Assembly: GCA_947095585.1 (NCBI GenBank)
Contig: OX352763.1
Coordinates: forward strand, 46,963,481-47,027,480
Length of the DNA stretch: 64,000 bases
Direction of reading: 5' to 3'
From: Nephrocerus scutellatus
Taxonomy: Eukaryota; Arthropoda; Insecta; Diptera; Pipunculidae
This document shows, piece by piece, positions 46,255 to 57,209 of the stretch; the first letter of the stretch is position 1; each line of letters opens with the position of its first letter. Position numbers and translations under genes: made by a program. The notes under the pieces were generated by a model. It saw only the letters and a list, made by a program, of their open reading frames with translations, searched no databases and was not told the DNA's origin.

Positions 46255-46442
46255 TTGCTGCGTTGCTTTGGCAAAGCCGGCTTGGCTTTACAAAGCAACA
46301 GCTTTTGGCTTTAACGCCTTACGGTGAGCACCAGTACTATAAAATGTTTTAAATCCTTAAAACTTTTTGGATTTATTTTCGGCTTTATGCTTATGCGATT
46401 GTTGTTGTAAGCCAAGCTGGATAAGCCAAAGCAACGCAGCAA
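46255..46442. mobile_element. Palindromic MITE family M1, 188-bp copy
   Basis: Ends TTGCTGCGTTGCTTTGGC and its exact reverse complement at the right. The inside has AACGCCTTACGGTGAGC, TTTTTGGATTTAT.TTCGGCTTTATGC and GTAAGCCAAGCTGGATAAG, as in the copy at 23448. It lies at the right edge of the hAT-like element. Confidence 0.75.
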
Positions 46443-46677
46443 ATATAGAACTGTCGAACATCAAACTAATACTGAACTAAAATTTGATTTACAACAGTTC
46501 AATATTATATCAGTTTCGATTAGCAATCACATGGCAAAATAATTGAAGTGAAACTACTTTAGCGACGGTAAGGAGAACATTTAGTAGGGTATCAAAAATA
46601 AAATTGTGTTAACTTTTTGTGTTCGGATTTTGTCTTCGAATTTGTGTAACGTTTTTGTTGTGTTATATGATTAAATT

Positions 46678-47290
46678 ATGGGAACTAAGCAATTTTTCAA
46701 GCGTTTTGTTTGAAATTCGGTATATAGGACTACTTATATGCGACTATAAGACTTGTTCCTATGGCAATTTCGGAATTTGGTAATTAGAGTCTGGAATTTC
46801 GGGAACAATGCAGTTTTTCAAGCGATTTGTATGAAATTCGGTATGTAGGACTAATATGCGACTACAAGACTTGTTTCTATGGAAATTCTGGGATTTGGTA
46901 ATTAGAGTCTGGAATTTCGGGAACAATGCAATTTTTCAAGCGATTTGTTTGAAATTCGGTATGTAGGAGTAATATGCGACTATAAGACTGGTTCCTATGG
47001 AAATTCTGGAATATGGTAAATAGGGTCTGGAATTTTGGGAACCAAGCCATTTCTCAAGGGATTCGTATGAAACTCGGAATGTAGGACTAATGTGCGACTA
47101 TAAGATTTGTTCCTATGGAAATTCTGGAATCTGACTAAAGGGTATGGAATTTTTGGAACCAAGCCATTTCTCAAGCGATTCGTAAGAAACTCGGAATGTA
47201 GGACTAATGTGCGACTATAAGATTTGTTCCTATCGAAATTCTGGGATCTGGCTAATAGAGTCTGGAATTTTTTGGAACTAAGCCATTTCT
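46678..47290 (+). repeat. Tandem array, about 118-bp unit, five copies
   Basis: Units begin GGGAAC(T/C)AAG/CAATGCA, then TTTCTCAAG/TTTTTCAAGCGAT, AAATTCGGTATGTAGGACTA, ATGCGACTATAAGA, TTGTTCCTATGG and AAATTCTGGAAT..., and repeat from about 46678, 46801, 46918, 47036 and 47155 (last unit partial). Units differ by point changes. Non-coding. Confidence 0.82.
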
Positions 47291-48180
47291 TATCGTCATC
47301 TCATCTCATCATTAATCGTAATATCGGCAATAGCGTCAAAAAAGTTTCACTTCAACCTCGCGTAAAAGTTACACGCACTCTTTTTTTCTACGTGGGTAAT
47401 TTTTTTAATGGGAATCAAACTGTTTAACATCATATCAGTAAAATTGTTTGCCAAATTTTAAATTGTAATTTAATACTAGTTTGGCACATTTTATATTGTA
47501 TAAATAATTGTATGCAGATTATAGCCATTTTTAATATCTGGATAATTTTGATTTCAATCAGTCTCGTTTAGTTTTCGTAGTATTATAAGCAGAAGCTTAA
47601 GTTTTAAGGATTTTAGGCAAAAAAATTATTTTTGAAATCCATGCTGTTTTTTGTTTTGAACGTTATATTTTATTACAAATAAATCGTTTAAAGTTTTTGG
47701 TGTATAAAAGACTTGCTAAAAAAGGTAAAGCATGGAACTGAGTTTTTTTGGCGATAGAGGACGATCGGTTGTCAGACCGGCCGAGTTGTAACCTGTATAT
47801 TTTAGGATTAAATTGGTATAATTATTTAGTATTAAGATGGTATAATGGTAACGCATCATAAATGTAGCTGCATTACCGATAATGAATTGTCAAAATGTTG
47901 ATTGACAGTTGTTGCGAGAGATACGAGACCGGATTTAAATGGTATAATTGTTTATATTAAGATGGTATAATGGTAACACAGCAAATATTCAACTGCATTA
48001 CCGATCATGAATTGTCAAATGTCAGTTGTTGTGAGAGATACGAGACCGTGTGCACGTACTTTGGCGGAGTGAATAAAATAAAATTAATAATTCGAAATCA
48101 CCGGCTTTAGTTTTACTCGTTTCAATAAATTAGTATTTACTGCCTAAATTAAAACTAAGCTAACAATCAACTACATCATC
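47291..48180 (+). repeat. AT-rich DNA with a two-copy 120-bp direct repeat, possibly an LTR remnant
   Basis: 47810-47932 and 47936-48048 share ATGGTATAAT, TATTAAGATGGTATAATGG, TAACACAGC/TAACGCATC, CTGCATTACCGAT, ATGAATTGTCAAA, GACAGTTGTTG and GAGAGATACGAGACCG. Then GAATAAAATAAAATTAATAA and a stretch ending ...CTACATCA follow, resembling the poly(A) and end region of an LTR. No partner LTR or coding part was found. Confidence 0.4.
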
Positions 48181-48907
48181 TCTCGTAAAGCTCTCGTTTA
48201 GATTAAAAAGATATCCGAAAATAATCAGAGTGTAAAGAATACAACTCCGAGAAAAAAATGTTCTTGGATCATCTACAATTGGAAAGTTAAATTGTCTCTA
48301 CGATTAGTGCGACACAAAAACAGTTTCATAAATATCTATATTTCAAGTATTAATTTTTTTCAACTGGTTAAAACTTGGTTCGACATGACATATGCGTTAT
48401 ATTATAAAAATTTGAAGCACCTTGTATAACTTATGTCGTTTTTTTTCTCGTACAACTCTACCCCATAGAGTTTTTTTGCTGTCAAGTTGTTCGTTTCCCC
48501 TTCAAAACGACTCTACCGTAGAGCGAAAACAGATCTGTATATTTTGGGAGATTTACCCCTCTTAGTATTGTTGTGTTAGTATACACAACAACAACACATG
48601 CAACAACAAAATGTAAACAAAAGATTTTCGCCTTTCATGTTCGATTTCCCTTTTGAAAACTTCTGCGCTCGAGCGAGCTCTGGAGCAGAGTTTTTAGGAA
48701 AAAAAAATCAACATTAATTTCAAACCATAGACGTCATTTTTGCGCGTGTACTTAACTCTTCTGTTTTTGTCAAATTTTTAAGTTTTAAGTTGCATCTGTT
48801 TGTACTTTGTTGGTGCGGCGTGCGATTGGTTTAAAAGCGTGGGTAAATTCTTGCCGGTTCCGGTTTATTATCGTAGTTATAACAAAAATAAAAGCTAAAG
48901 TCTAATT
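48181..48907 (+). promoter_or_regulatory. SmF upstream region and 5' UTR
   Basis: About 730 bases before the SmF start. The last 150 (TTTTTGTCAAATTTTTAAG..., GGTGCGGCGTGCG near 48811) are less AT-rich and would contain a TATA-less promoter and leader. CTCTACC/GGTAGAG short inverted words lie at 48459-48520. No specific binding site can be supported. Confidence 0.3.
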
Positions 48908-50648
48908 ATGTCGGCTGCTATGCCCATTAATCCTAAACCATTTTTAAATGGCCTTACAGGAAAAGCGGTGATAATAAAATTAAAGTGGGGTCATGAATAC
49001 AAAGGCTATTTAGTCTCTGTAGATGGATACATGAATATGCAGCTGGCGAATACTGAGGAACACATTGATGGACAAGTCACTGGTAAGTTAACGGATTCAC
49101 TGCCACTAACTAACTATTTCACTGGTTTTATCTGCTGAGAATTAATTCTTATTATTACTACATATAAGCAAAATAGTTGGAAAATCACATTTTTGTTTAG
49201 TATGCACGAACAAGCAAGCTCTGAATTCTTTTCAGTAAAGCAAAATGAAAATCTATGTATGGGTTTGTTGATCTTACGGTTATTATCATTGATGATACAA
49301 TGGATTGTTGAACTAAGTTGTTGAAATTAGTACCGTTTACAGCGACTCCACCCTCATCATATTCTAACGACTTTTGAAGATCAGCTCCAAATACATGGTG
49401 AAGAGCATTTCAGGATTTATATCATCCGTTTCGTTCACTTTCATCCACTTTCATATTTTATACTTATAATTCCACTACAACTTTTGTTAGGATTTTGGCT
49501 AAACTGAAGTATAACCCGCATTGGATTTGGGGTTCCAGACACCCCTTCCCTGAAAGCCCTCATTGTACACTCCCTGAAAATCTTTTTTCTTGGTGGTCAC
49601 GCCCCGTTTTAGTAGGAGGGGCTGCCGAAGTTTTTTTTTTTTCCTGAAAAATCCATTTTCCCAAGTGATTTGAAGGAGGTTTGGGGGTTAATTGGTACCA
49701 TATAAAAGGTAATAAAAATACCTTCCATTTTAAAAGTTAGGCCAACCGAGCCACCTTCGGCAGTAGTAGAGTCAAAAAGCTGTCTTTTATATAAAAGGTA
49801 AAAAAGAGGCGTGCTTAAAAGTGGGCGGGCCTAAATATTAGTAAAAAATGAAAGGTAAAAATTAGTTCTGCATGGTCCTACTGTTTTTATGGGCGTGGCA
49901 TTACAAATATATGCACACTGTAAAATACTATGCGCTCAATGAATTTATATTAAAGAAGGAGTTCTTCCTTTTAAAAGGTGTTTTTGAAACTATGGGCACA
50001 TTGTAAAATACTATGCGCTCAATGAACTTATATTTAAGTAGGAGTTCTTCCTTTTAAAAGGCGTTTTTGGAAACTATTTTTTAAAAAATTTGCCCGATTT
50101 TATATGGATGTGTATCTCCGATGGACAACACTTTTTGTAAAAAATTGGAAGTGAAATGGCCCCGGGGTCGGGGGGCACCCATACAAATTTTATAAAAACA
50201 ATTACCCGATTTTCTTCAAATTTTATACGCATGTGTATCTCCGATGGACAACACTTTTTGTAAAAATTTGGAAGTGAATGGCCCCGGGGCCATTTTAAAA
50301 ATTTACCCGATTTTATTCAAACTGCACATTGTGTATTTCCGATTAGAGAATTTGCACAAAAATTTTAATTTTTATTGGTTGTTTTTTTAATTGTAGTAAC
50401 TTTGATTTAATACTAAACCACTTCGTTATTATTTGAAGCCCGACCGGAATGGTTTTTTTATTAAAAACTTCAATTTATGCCCAAAATTATGACTAATACG
50501 TACATACATATATTTATTTAATCGCTGTTAACCAAGTTATGTGTTATATTTTTCAGGAAATTTGGGAGAGGTTCTTATTCGCTGCAACAACGTTCTTTAT
50601 ATCAAAGGTGTTGAGGACGATGATGAAGAAGGCGAGATGAGAGATTGA
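48908..50648 (+). CDS. SmF: Small nuclear ribonucleoprotein F (Sm core protein SmF)
   Basis: Two exons, 48908-49082 and 50557-50648, joined by a GT-AG intron in phase 1 (GTAAGT donor, TTTTTCAG acceptor) give an 88-residue protein, the normal length of SmF. SmF is one of seven Sm proteins forming the ring on U1, U2, U4 and U5 snRNAs, assembled in the cytoplasm and working in the nuclear spliceosome. The Sm1 motif is in exon 1 ([23 protein letters not shown]). Sm2 is in exon 2 ([15 protein letters not shown]), followed by the acidic tail [11 protein letters not shown]. The start is the first ATG and matches the family start ([11 protein letters not shown]). It is intact. The intron is 1474 bp, long for such a gene because it holds two repeat insertions. 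Confidence 0.97.
49600..49880 (+). repeat. Dispersed repeat R2 in the SmF intron
   Basis: Contains TTAATTGGTACCATATAAAAGG, AATAAAAATACCTT, TTTATATAAAAGGTAAAA, GAGGCGTGCTTAAAAGTGGG and CGGGCCTAAATATT. It is the inverse of 23140-23400 and its duplicate. Confidence 0.55.
49881..50375 (-). repeat. Dispersed repeat family R1, inverted copy, plus a short direct repeat, in the SmF intron
   Basis: 50075-50375 is the reverse complement of R1: GGGCCATTTT, TTTTACAAAAAGTGTTGTCCAT, CGGAGATACACAT, TATAAAATTTGAAGAAAATCGGG. The TGTATCTCCGATGGACAACA block is present twice (about 50110 and 50235). Just before it, TGTAAAATACTATGCGCTCAATGAA...AGGAGTTCTTCC occurs twice (49918-49975, 49998-50060). Confidence 0.6.
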
Positions 50649-52030
50649 TTTTTTTCGACCTAACGAACTAAGATTACATTTAAATAGTGTTGTAAGATAT
50701 TTCTTAAGTTAATACGAACACGAACCATAGAACTATAAAAATACACTAAAAACACTACCAAAAGTTTAATTAAAGCGAACTTAATTTGTCAGCAATCTCC
50801 GTCATACCAGATGTCATTTATTTTTTAGAGGGGTTTCTTTGATTTAAGGATTCAAGACTTTTATTTGTTTTCATTTCTAAAACTTAGATTTTACATTGTT
50901 TTAAATAACTCTTGAGAAATGATAAAAATGCAGACAGATGATGACAATAATTTTAGCAGTTAAAAAAACTAAACTTGGATTCAGCTACGTTTATTTTGTG
51001 TTTATTCCCGGGGATTCAAATGTACGCTTCAAAGACGGAAAATAAGTTAAGGGAAAATACCAGGCAGCTAATCAAGTGTGTTGAATTATAATTCACTAGA
51101 TTCAGAAATGCTTGGACATCAAAGATGTTAATAAAATTAAATGTACCTTTTATATAAAGCCCTCTTGTGGACGAAGCACTCTTATTTGGAAAACCACCAT
51201 CGAATTCACATTATTTTACTTTTCTTCAGATTTATGAGTTCTGAAGAACTTTCTTATTTTGCTTAATTCCAAAATGAATGAAAAAAATCATATGAGGCTG
51301 ACGGCGAAATATTTTCGAATTGCGATTTATCAAACCAACTATATAACGTAATTTTAGAGGGGCTTACCACTGAAAACTTTGTATGTGACTTCATGTATGT
51401 ATAACTAAGGTCCTTCTTAATATATATACATACCTTATGAGATGTAGGACATAAATAAAACATCCTCTACAAACGGTGAATAATAGAGTGAAAGAGCGTA
51501 CATTTGTAAATATTTATTCTAATAAATACACTGCGGATGTATTATCGTCTGTATGGTAATCCGACCATTTGTAATATCAGCTAATTTCTCGTTGCAAATC
51601 ACTGGCAATGCGAGAAAGCCAACTGGGACGACCTTACCAGCTTCTTTAGGCGTGATTACTGATTATTATTCCGCAACAGCGACGTCGATGTCGCCGCTGA
51701 TACAATTACAAATATTATTCTAATTGGTATAAGAGAATTTATCACTTTCAAACCAAAGGATTAGAGAGGTCAAATTCGCCAAATTCAAGACCAAAGTCCT
51801 ATGACCAAAAAAAATTACAATGACCCAAAGGTAGTAAAAATTGTTGGTAATTCGTAAAACAAATTAAAAATACTACCTCGTCGTCAGTCAATTCCAAACC
51901 TTGTTTGGTTGCTTCTTGTTTCCAAGTTGCTTCCGACTGTGCTTCCGACACGTGCTCGTGCAGTTACTAATATGTAGTTCTAAATGTGTGTTCTTCAACG
52001 CTGGTGTTGCTACTGCGTAAGTTTTTCCAC
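50649..52030. other. SmF 3' UTR and AT-rich intergenic DNA
   Basis: The SmF 3' UTR probably ends within about 130 bases (ATTAAAG near 50769). Beyond that, AT-rich DNA without a recognisable gene; open frames here are short and without domains. Confidence 0.4.
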
Positions 52031-52039
52031 TGGTTTTCT

Positions 52040-53130
52040 ATTCTGGACCTTCCTGAGAAGGAGGAAAACAGTCTTTTCTAACGTACACCTAAAAATGCGA
52101 GCTTTCGCCGTCTTCCAAATACCGACCCGTAGCAATTACATTCATTCTTCAAGATCATGGAAATGCTGATTAATCTTCAGCTCATAAAAAATACAGGAAA
52201 TCCTTAGTGATCGGCAATACGAGTTTCGTAACCAACGTTCAACTGGTGATTTGATGAAAATTGAAACTTCAACTTTTGAAAGCAAAGTTCTTACAATCGA
52301 TCTTTACAAAGCATTTGACAGAGTTTGAAAAATTCCTCGTTATGGAGCCGATGAACTCCTTCCTTTTATTTAATTCTAAGGAGCATCTCTCCTCTTCGCA
52401 AGTGGAACTAAGAATGATAAACACGTTAATTGCTAAGCTGGACAGTATAATAAAATACGGAGTACATACACAATAGAGCGGAATTCAACGCTTTAAAAAC
52501 TCAATACGTCTCCCATGTCCCGTCGTCAAAGCGAAACGTAGACCTTCAGCAATCATTTACAAATGACACTTTTTTTTATAATTTGCGCTTGGCTAAATGC
52601 TTGACACAGCGTGAGAGTTAAGGAAAAGGAGGAGAAAAGAGGAGATGTCTGTGAGCTCGAGTTTTGAATGCCTGTGGATTGTAGTGATGTGAAAAGACAG
52701 AGCTTGGCAGATCATTCCACATGATAGCATTAAGAGCGCCACGAGTAGTGCGGTTGAATTCAAGGAGAGGTGGCATGCAACTGGCTATTTCTCTTGAGCA
52801 CAGCTGCTGGAAGAAGCGATAAAATAGGAAAACGGGAAACGGTAATGTCTTCTTCACCTTAAGTTTTATCGCACGGTTTTGTAATCTAGATCTTGTAGCT
52901 GGTGCAAGGTAGTTTTAGGCGCACCAGACCAGATATACTTGCATAGAAGAAGCCGAAAAACTCGCAATTCTCGGTATCTAAGTTAACGACAAGCTTTGTT
53001 GGAATTACCACATAATCATAGTTGTATAGGTCTTCCAACACGGTGCACGGCTCACTTGCTCTGATCTGAATAATCCTAAATAGATTTTCAAAAACAATCG
53101 ATCGTCGACAAACCTAAAGCCATACGGGTT
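52040..53130 (+). mobile_element. Jockey-like LINE fragment (plus strand), split by a second LINE end
   Basis: 52080-52560 reads RT entry pieces with frameshifts: SNY before a SKIMEMLIN-type block, ILSDRQYEFRNQRSTGDLM at about 52200-52258, and LTIDLYKAFDRV near 52293-52328 (RT motif A). After an interruption, 52925-53130 resumes with IEEAEKLAILGI.VNDKLCWNYHII. It is the same family as 30812-33540. The interruption (52570-52925) is the 3' end of a related LINE on the other strand. Confidence 0.72.
52570..52925 (-). mobile_element. Jockey-like LINE 3' end nested in another LINE copy
   Basis: The minus strand shows the family C-terminus, FYRFFQQLCSREIASCMPPL, then NRTTRGALNAIMWNDLPSSV and NPQAFKTRAHRHLLFSPP, followed by a TTTTTTTATAATTTGCGC end matching 26280-26310. 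Opposite in orientation to the LINE around it. Confidence 0.75.
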
Positions 53131-54949
53131 CAAAAAACCTTCCGTCTAACAACGGTTGCTTAAAACCCCACTATTAGTTCTTAACTTGAGTGTACGTAAT
53201 TGTGGTCAGGTGCAGCAAAAAACTACCTCTAATCTGTAAGTTAAAAAAGAGAACCGCCCAAATTAAACAAACAATGTTTTAAAATACCATGCGTATTTTC
53301 TGAAAAAATTTCGAAACTTTGGAGCCGACTTTAAATTTTTTTGCACGAACAAAGAGGATATTGCTTGAAAAGTCCTAAAAGGATGGAGTAGAGCAGTTAT
53401 TAAAAAAAAAAACTTGTTTAATAAAAATGTTTATTAATTTAATAAATGTTAAAAATGTCCGCCATTTGATCAATTAGATTACTTTTTAGTCAGCTTCTTC
53501 TCGAGCTGCCTTTTATGAAAATGTATGTACCAATTTTTGTTCATACAAAAAAATTTTGTGAGCATAAAGTATTCACTTTTAATAGCTTAATAAAAAAAGC
53601 ACTCCAAAGTGTAGATTGTTATTTAAAAACCCTAACGTTTGTACTAATAAGATCAAGATCATTCAAGATCACCACTAGACGGCCCTCTCGACCCTTAACA
53701 AATTTCATTATGTCATGTTCTCCTATCTAGCATCGTTCTCGAGATATAAGCCCTGCATTTTTTTTTTTAAAACTCACCCTGTATATTAATACTTTTTACT
53801 TTGTATCCCTTTTTAAGCATATTGCGCGCACGGAGGAGTATGAGATTTGGCATAGTTAAAGTTTGTATCGAGAAGGACTGCAGAAAGCTAAACTTTATAT
53901 ATAATTCAATTTTTAAAAATTTTCTTTTCATATACAGGATATACATAAGACAAAAAAAACACGCTCATGACGTATTTGTACACGATCGCATCTGCCGTAA
54001 TAGAACTGATTTCAATAAATTTATATGCAATGATTAGGTTATAACTTTTTGACAAAAGAACCGCATTAAAAATTTTATGAATTACTGTGGAATTTCGACC
54101 ATTAACGGGCATCTAGTATCAAATCAAATAACGTTAAAATAACGTCCATCTTAAAAGCTGTCAGTCCTAAATTTGACGTGAAGAAAATATTACAAATTAT
54201 GTTTAACTTTTCATACGACTAAGAGAATATGGCGTAAGGCGAAAGTTATCGCACCAAACGATAATTGCCGCTTCAATCGACTAACAGAATACCAAAAGGT
54301 TATTTTGCGACTATGGGAATAGGGGTGCCAGCTCCTCGGTGTGAAGTGAATATCATCAGAACCCATGGAAGGTTCCCTGGGCTTTAAGACGCTTCTTTGC
54401 TTAAAAATCTCTTGGCCTAGATAGGATGCAGCGCATTGGTCTACAGAAGTCACTTAACTTATTGACTTAAACAGTTAGTGACGATTTCCAGAAGCTGTCT
54501 TCCACTTGGGTATGTTTACCTGCATCCGGAGAAGAGTGCGGTTAGTATTTATCCAAAGGCAGACAGAAAGGGCTACAAATTCGTGAAAGAATTCAGACAC
54601 CTCAGTCCTTCGTCGGTAAGGGCTCTGGAACGGCTTCTAGAGTCCCATATCAGGCAATGAAGTACAGGATTATCGAACAGATATCGTGTTTGGACGATAC
54701 AGGTTTAAAAATCAACCAAATAACACATAATAGATCTCCCGAGGATATAAAAATGGCGCATTCATGCCGTAATTGAGGCTCTCTCAAGTATCGCGAAGAC
54801 CACCACACCACCTACCTACCATCGACAGCTCTCTTTAAGTTGTCACTTGCCATTAAGTTTTAAGTTTCTGCCAAATATATACACAGTAAACGGCAGTGGC
54901 AGGTTCAGGTTCTTATTATTATTGTCGGTGATTCGTTTTTAAAATTCAA
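53131..54949. other. AT-rich intergenic DNA, no gene recognised
   Basis: Several open frames of 60-80 codons lack recognisable domains. Near 53720-53780 the phrase CTCGAGATATAAGCCCTGCA..AACTCACCCTGTATA resembles common insect repeat ends. 54725-54910 contains a TATAAAAAT promoter-like word and a CGCAAGT-type leader that could be the edge of an LTR, but I cannot support a call. Confidence 0.3.
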
Positions 54950-55345
54950 AATTTTTATTTTATTAATTTAAATCTCAAAAATTAAAACCGAAAAAACCAA
55001 ATGGAAAATTTTATTCAAAAACCTGAAATGGAAGTTTGCTCGAGAGGATTTTGCCAACATACGCAAATCCACAAAGCAGAATTTTACCAAGCCTTTCGGC
55101 TCGATAGTTGTGCGTGCCCTTTTCGTTTGTAAGGCCTGGTACTACAGACGAATCCGGCACGTAGTAGTAGTTTCACTGTTGAGTTGTTGGCCTTCAAGAA
55201 AGACGTCAAGTTGCAGAAGAACAGATTTGTACTACAGTCTAGAGAGGTTTCAAGAAATTTTAAGGCTGAATTTAGTAATTATTTGTAATATTTTCTTGGT
55301 CAGGGTTTTTTGTAGTTTTCCCTGACCATGATCCATTGATGAAAC
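54950..55345 (+). repeat. Dispersed repeat R3, second copy
   Basis: Same ordered words as 39108-39610 on the other strand (see there). It begins with an open stretch MENFIQKPEMEVC... that is gag-like in style but not identifiable, and ends at GACCATGATCCATTG. Confidence 0.55.
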
Positions 55346-55570
55346 CCGTTAAGATGTTTTAAATTAAAAAGTTATTTTTATTCAAATTATTTTCTTCTTT
55401 TTAGTCTTGAGTGAGTGATTTTTTTTTTTGCATTGGCAATGTTCATTCAGTTCTGAGCTATGTTTCGTTTCAAGTCTCTAGCACACCGGGAAGTTAGTAT
55501 AAAATCAATCCATTCCACCCGAACAGACAAACAACAAAGCGCGCTAATAAAAACGTTTTTTTTTTAAAGG
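55346..55570 (+). repeat. Repeat shared with 42825-42995 (inverted)
   Basis: GTTCATTCAGTTCTGAGC, CAAGTCTCTAGCACACCGGG, AAGTTAGTATAAAATCAATC, ATTCCACCC and GCGCTAATAAAAACG match the inverse of 42825-42995. The TTTTAAATTAAAAA..TATTTTTATT word at 55355 also occurs at 43068 in the same orientation. Non-coding. Confidence 0.5.
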
Positions 55571-57060
55571 CGACTTGCAAACAAAGAAATAATAAAACAT
55601 TGATATACATATATGGAAGCCGAACAAGAGGACTGTTTGAACTCCATAAATACATGTAGAACTACCAAGCACTTTGTGAATAGGCCAAATAAAACCGCCA
55701 AGTTGTTTTGAGAATATCTGTGTTAGCATAGTTTACTCACAGGACATATGGAAGTAATGTGTTCTAGTTGGGACTTATACTATATCCATTATGTAAGTCA
55801 TACCTGAAGAAAAAGGAAAAAACTATACATCCCTTTGTAGCCGTACTGCTTTTTCCAGACTAAAGATGAAGGTTTTGGAAAGAGCTATAATAACGATCAA
55901 AGACCTGCAATCATTGAAACTAGATAAAATCCTTTGCTAAGGGTGACAAAGATATTTGAATAGTTAACTTCACTGGGAACGAGTACAATTGAGCGACGGT
56001 CTAAGTTTTGGATCGATATTAGTGTCGATTCTATAGTTTTCGTGGTTGCTGAAGAGTTGAATGACCATTGGCATTCCATGTCATTATTTTAAGTGTGTTT
56101 ATCATCACAGTGTTTGTAGGGGTTACTTTTTTGTGTAGAGCAGTTCAAAGTTATCTAACCGTTAACTGAAGAATATTATCAGCCCTTCCTAAGTTTTTCG
56201 TAAATTTTGGACAGAAGAATTTTTGGTTAATTTGTCCTGTACTGACTGGTCTGTCGAAGTTCTCAACTACTTGAGTGTAAGTCAAGTTTCTTTCAATATT
56301 GCGTTATTTAGATTTAAAATTAAGTCCGGTTCTTTGGAAGTTTGCTCGTTTTCATCTTCACATTTTACATTTTTTTTTTGTTTAATTCTGATTTGTTTGC
56401 AGCTCCTTTGCGATTATACATCCTCGGCAGCTTGCAAATTGGTGCTCTTGGGCGGCTGGATTTCGCGTTGTTACAATCCACAGATTTGTGCACACCAGCA
56501 GACATCGAGAGGATTTGGAGCAGTAGTTTTTTGTGTGCCGAAAGGGTTGATAGTTTTTACACTAGGGGATTAAATTAGACGCCTTGACCGGCTCAACTTT
56601 GATTTTGGTTCCAATATTTTACTTATGTTGAATATCTTTTTAACGTCCTCATTTGGTTCAAATGAAATTAGAAACATGTTTAGTGGTTTCTTCAGTTTCC
56701 ATTTCAGTTTGTTGACTGCGTTAATGCCTTTTAATTCATGCAAGTCTGTGACTATCAACTCGGGTTCGCAGATATGATGTAGATCTTTAATAATTACTTA
56801 AATTTGCCTTTTTTGTTTGTTTTCATATGAGTACATATGAGTAGCATTTTAGTGACTGCTCGATAGTCGTTTTCATCCCTAGTATTTAATTTGTAAACAT
56901 TTATGCTTGACAGTTTTATAGTAACTTTTCCTTTAAGAAGTTGTTTGAGTGAATTATATAATTGGTTGTTATTATCGACACCAGATATAATTATAGGTGG
57001 AGGTCGGTTCCGTCTAGGATTAGGAACAGACGGTATGGTAATAGTCATTTCTTTCTATGT
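55571..57060 (-). mobile_element. Jockey-clade LINE: ORF1 (PRE/C2HC gag-like) and start of ORF2
   Basis: From right to left: PPPIIISGVDNNNQLYNSLK at about 57000-56940, the PRE domain (VTIKLSSINVYKLNTRDEND; VIIKDLHHICEPELIV; LHELKGINAV; MFLISFEPNEDVKKIF) and remains of zinc-knuckle cysteines near 56500. This is ORF1, the RNA-binding nucleic-acid chaperone of Jockey elements. The ORF2 endonuclease start IMTWNANG is at 56066-56089, after which the reading decays. It may be the 5' part of the same family as the RT fragment at 43330-44430; that link is inferred only. Confidence 0.75.
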
Positions 57061-57119
57061 TTGAGAAGTGATTGTTAATGTAGTTTCTGGAGAGTTACTA
57101 GCTTTCCTCTTCTTGCTTG

Positions 57120-57209
57120 TTCTTAATATATAATATTTTGGCGCGACAGACCATTGCTGTCCAGGGCTTAGCTTCTCGCGACCATTTGTGTTGTGCATGT
57201 ATATATTTA
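57120..57209 (-). mobile_element. SINE tail fragment
   Basis: GGCGCGACAGACCATTGCTG..TCTCGCGACCATTTGTG matches the 3' end of the SINE at 37758-38065 in the same orientation (minus). It abuts the head of the next SINE at 57210. Confidence 0.7.

Noticed and set aside
54211..54453. 80-codon minus frame
   Set aside because: No recognisable domain; I considered a LINE endonuclease piece but could not find its motifs.
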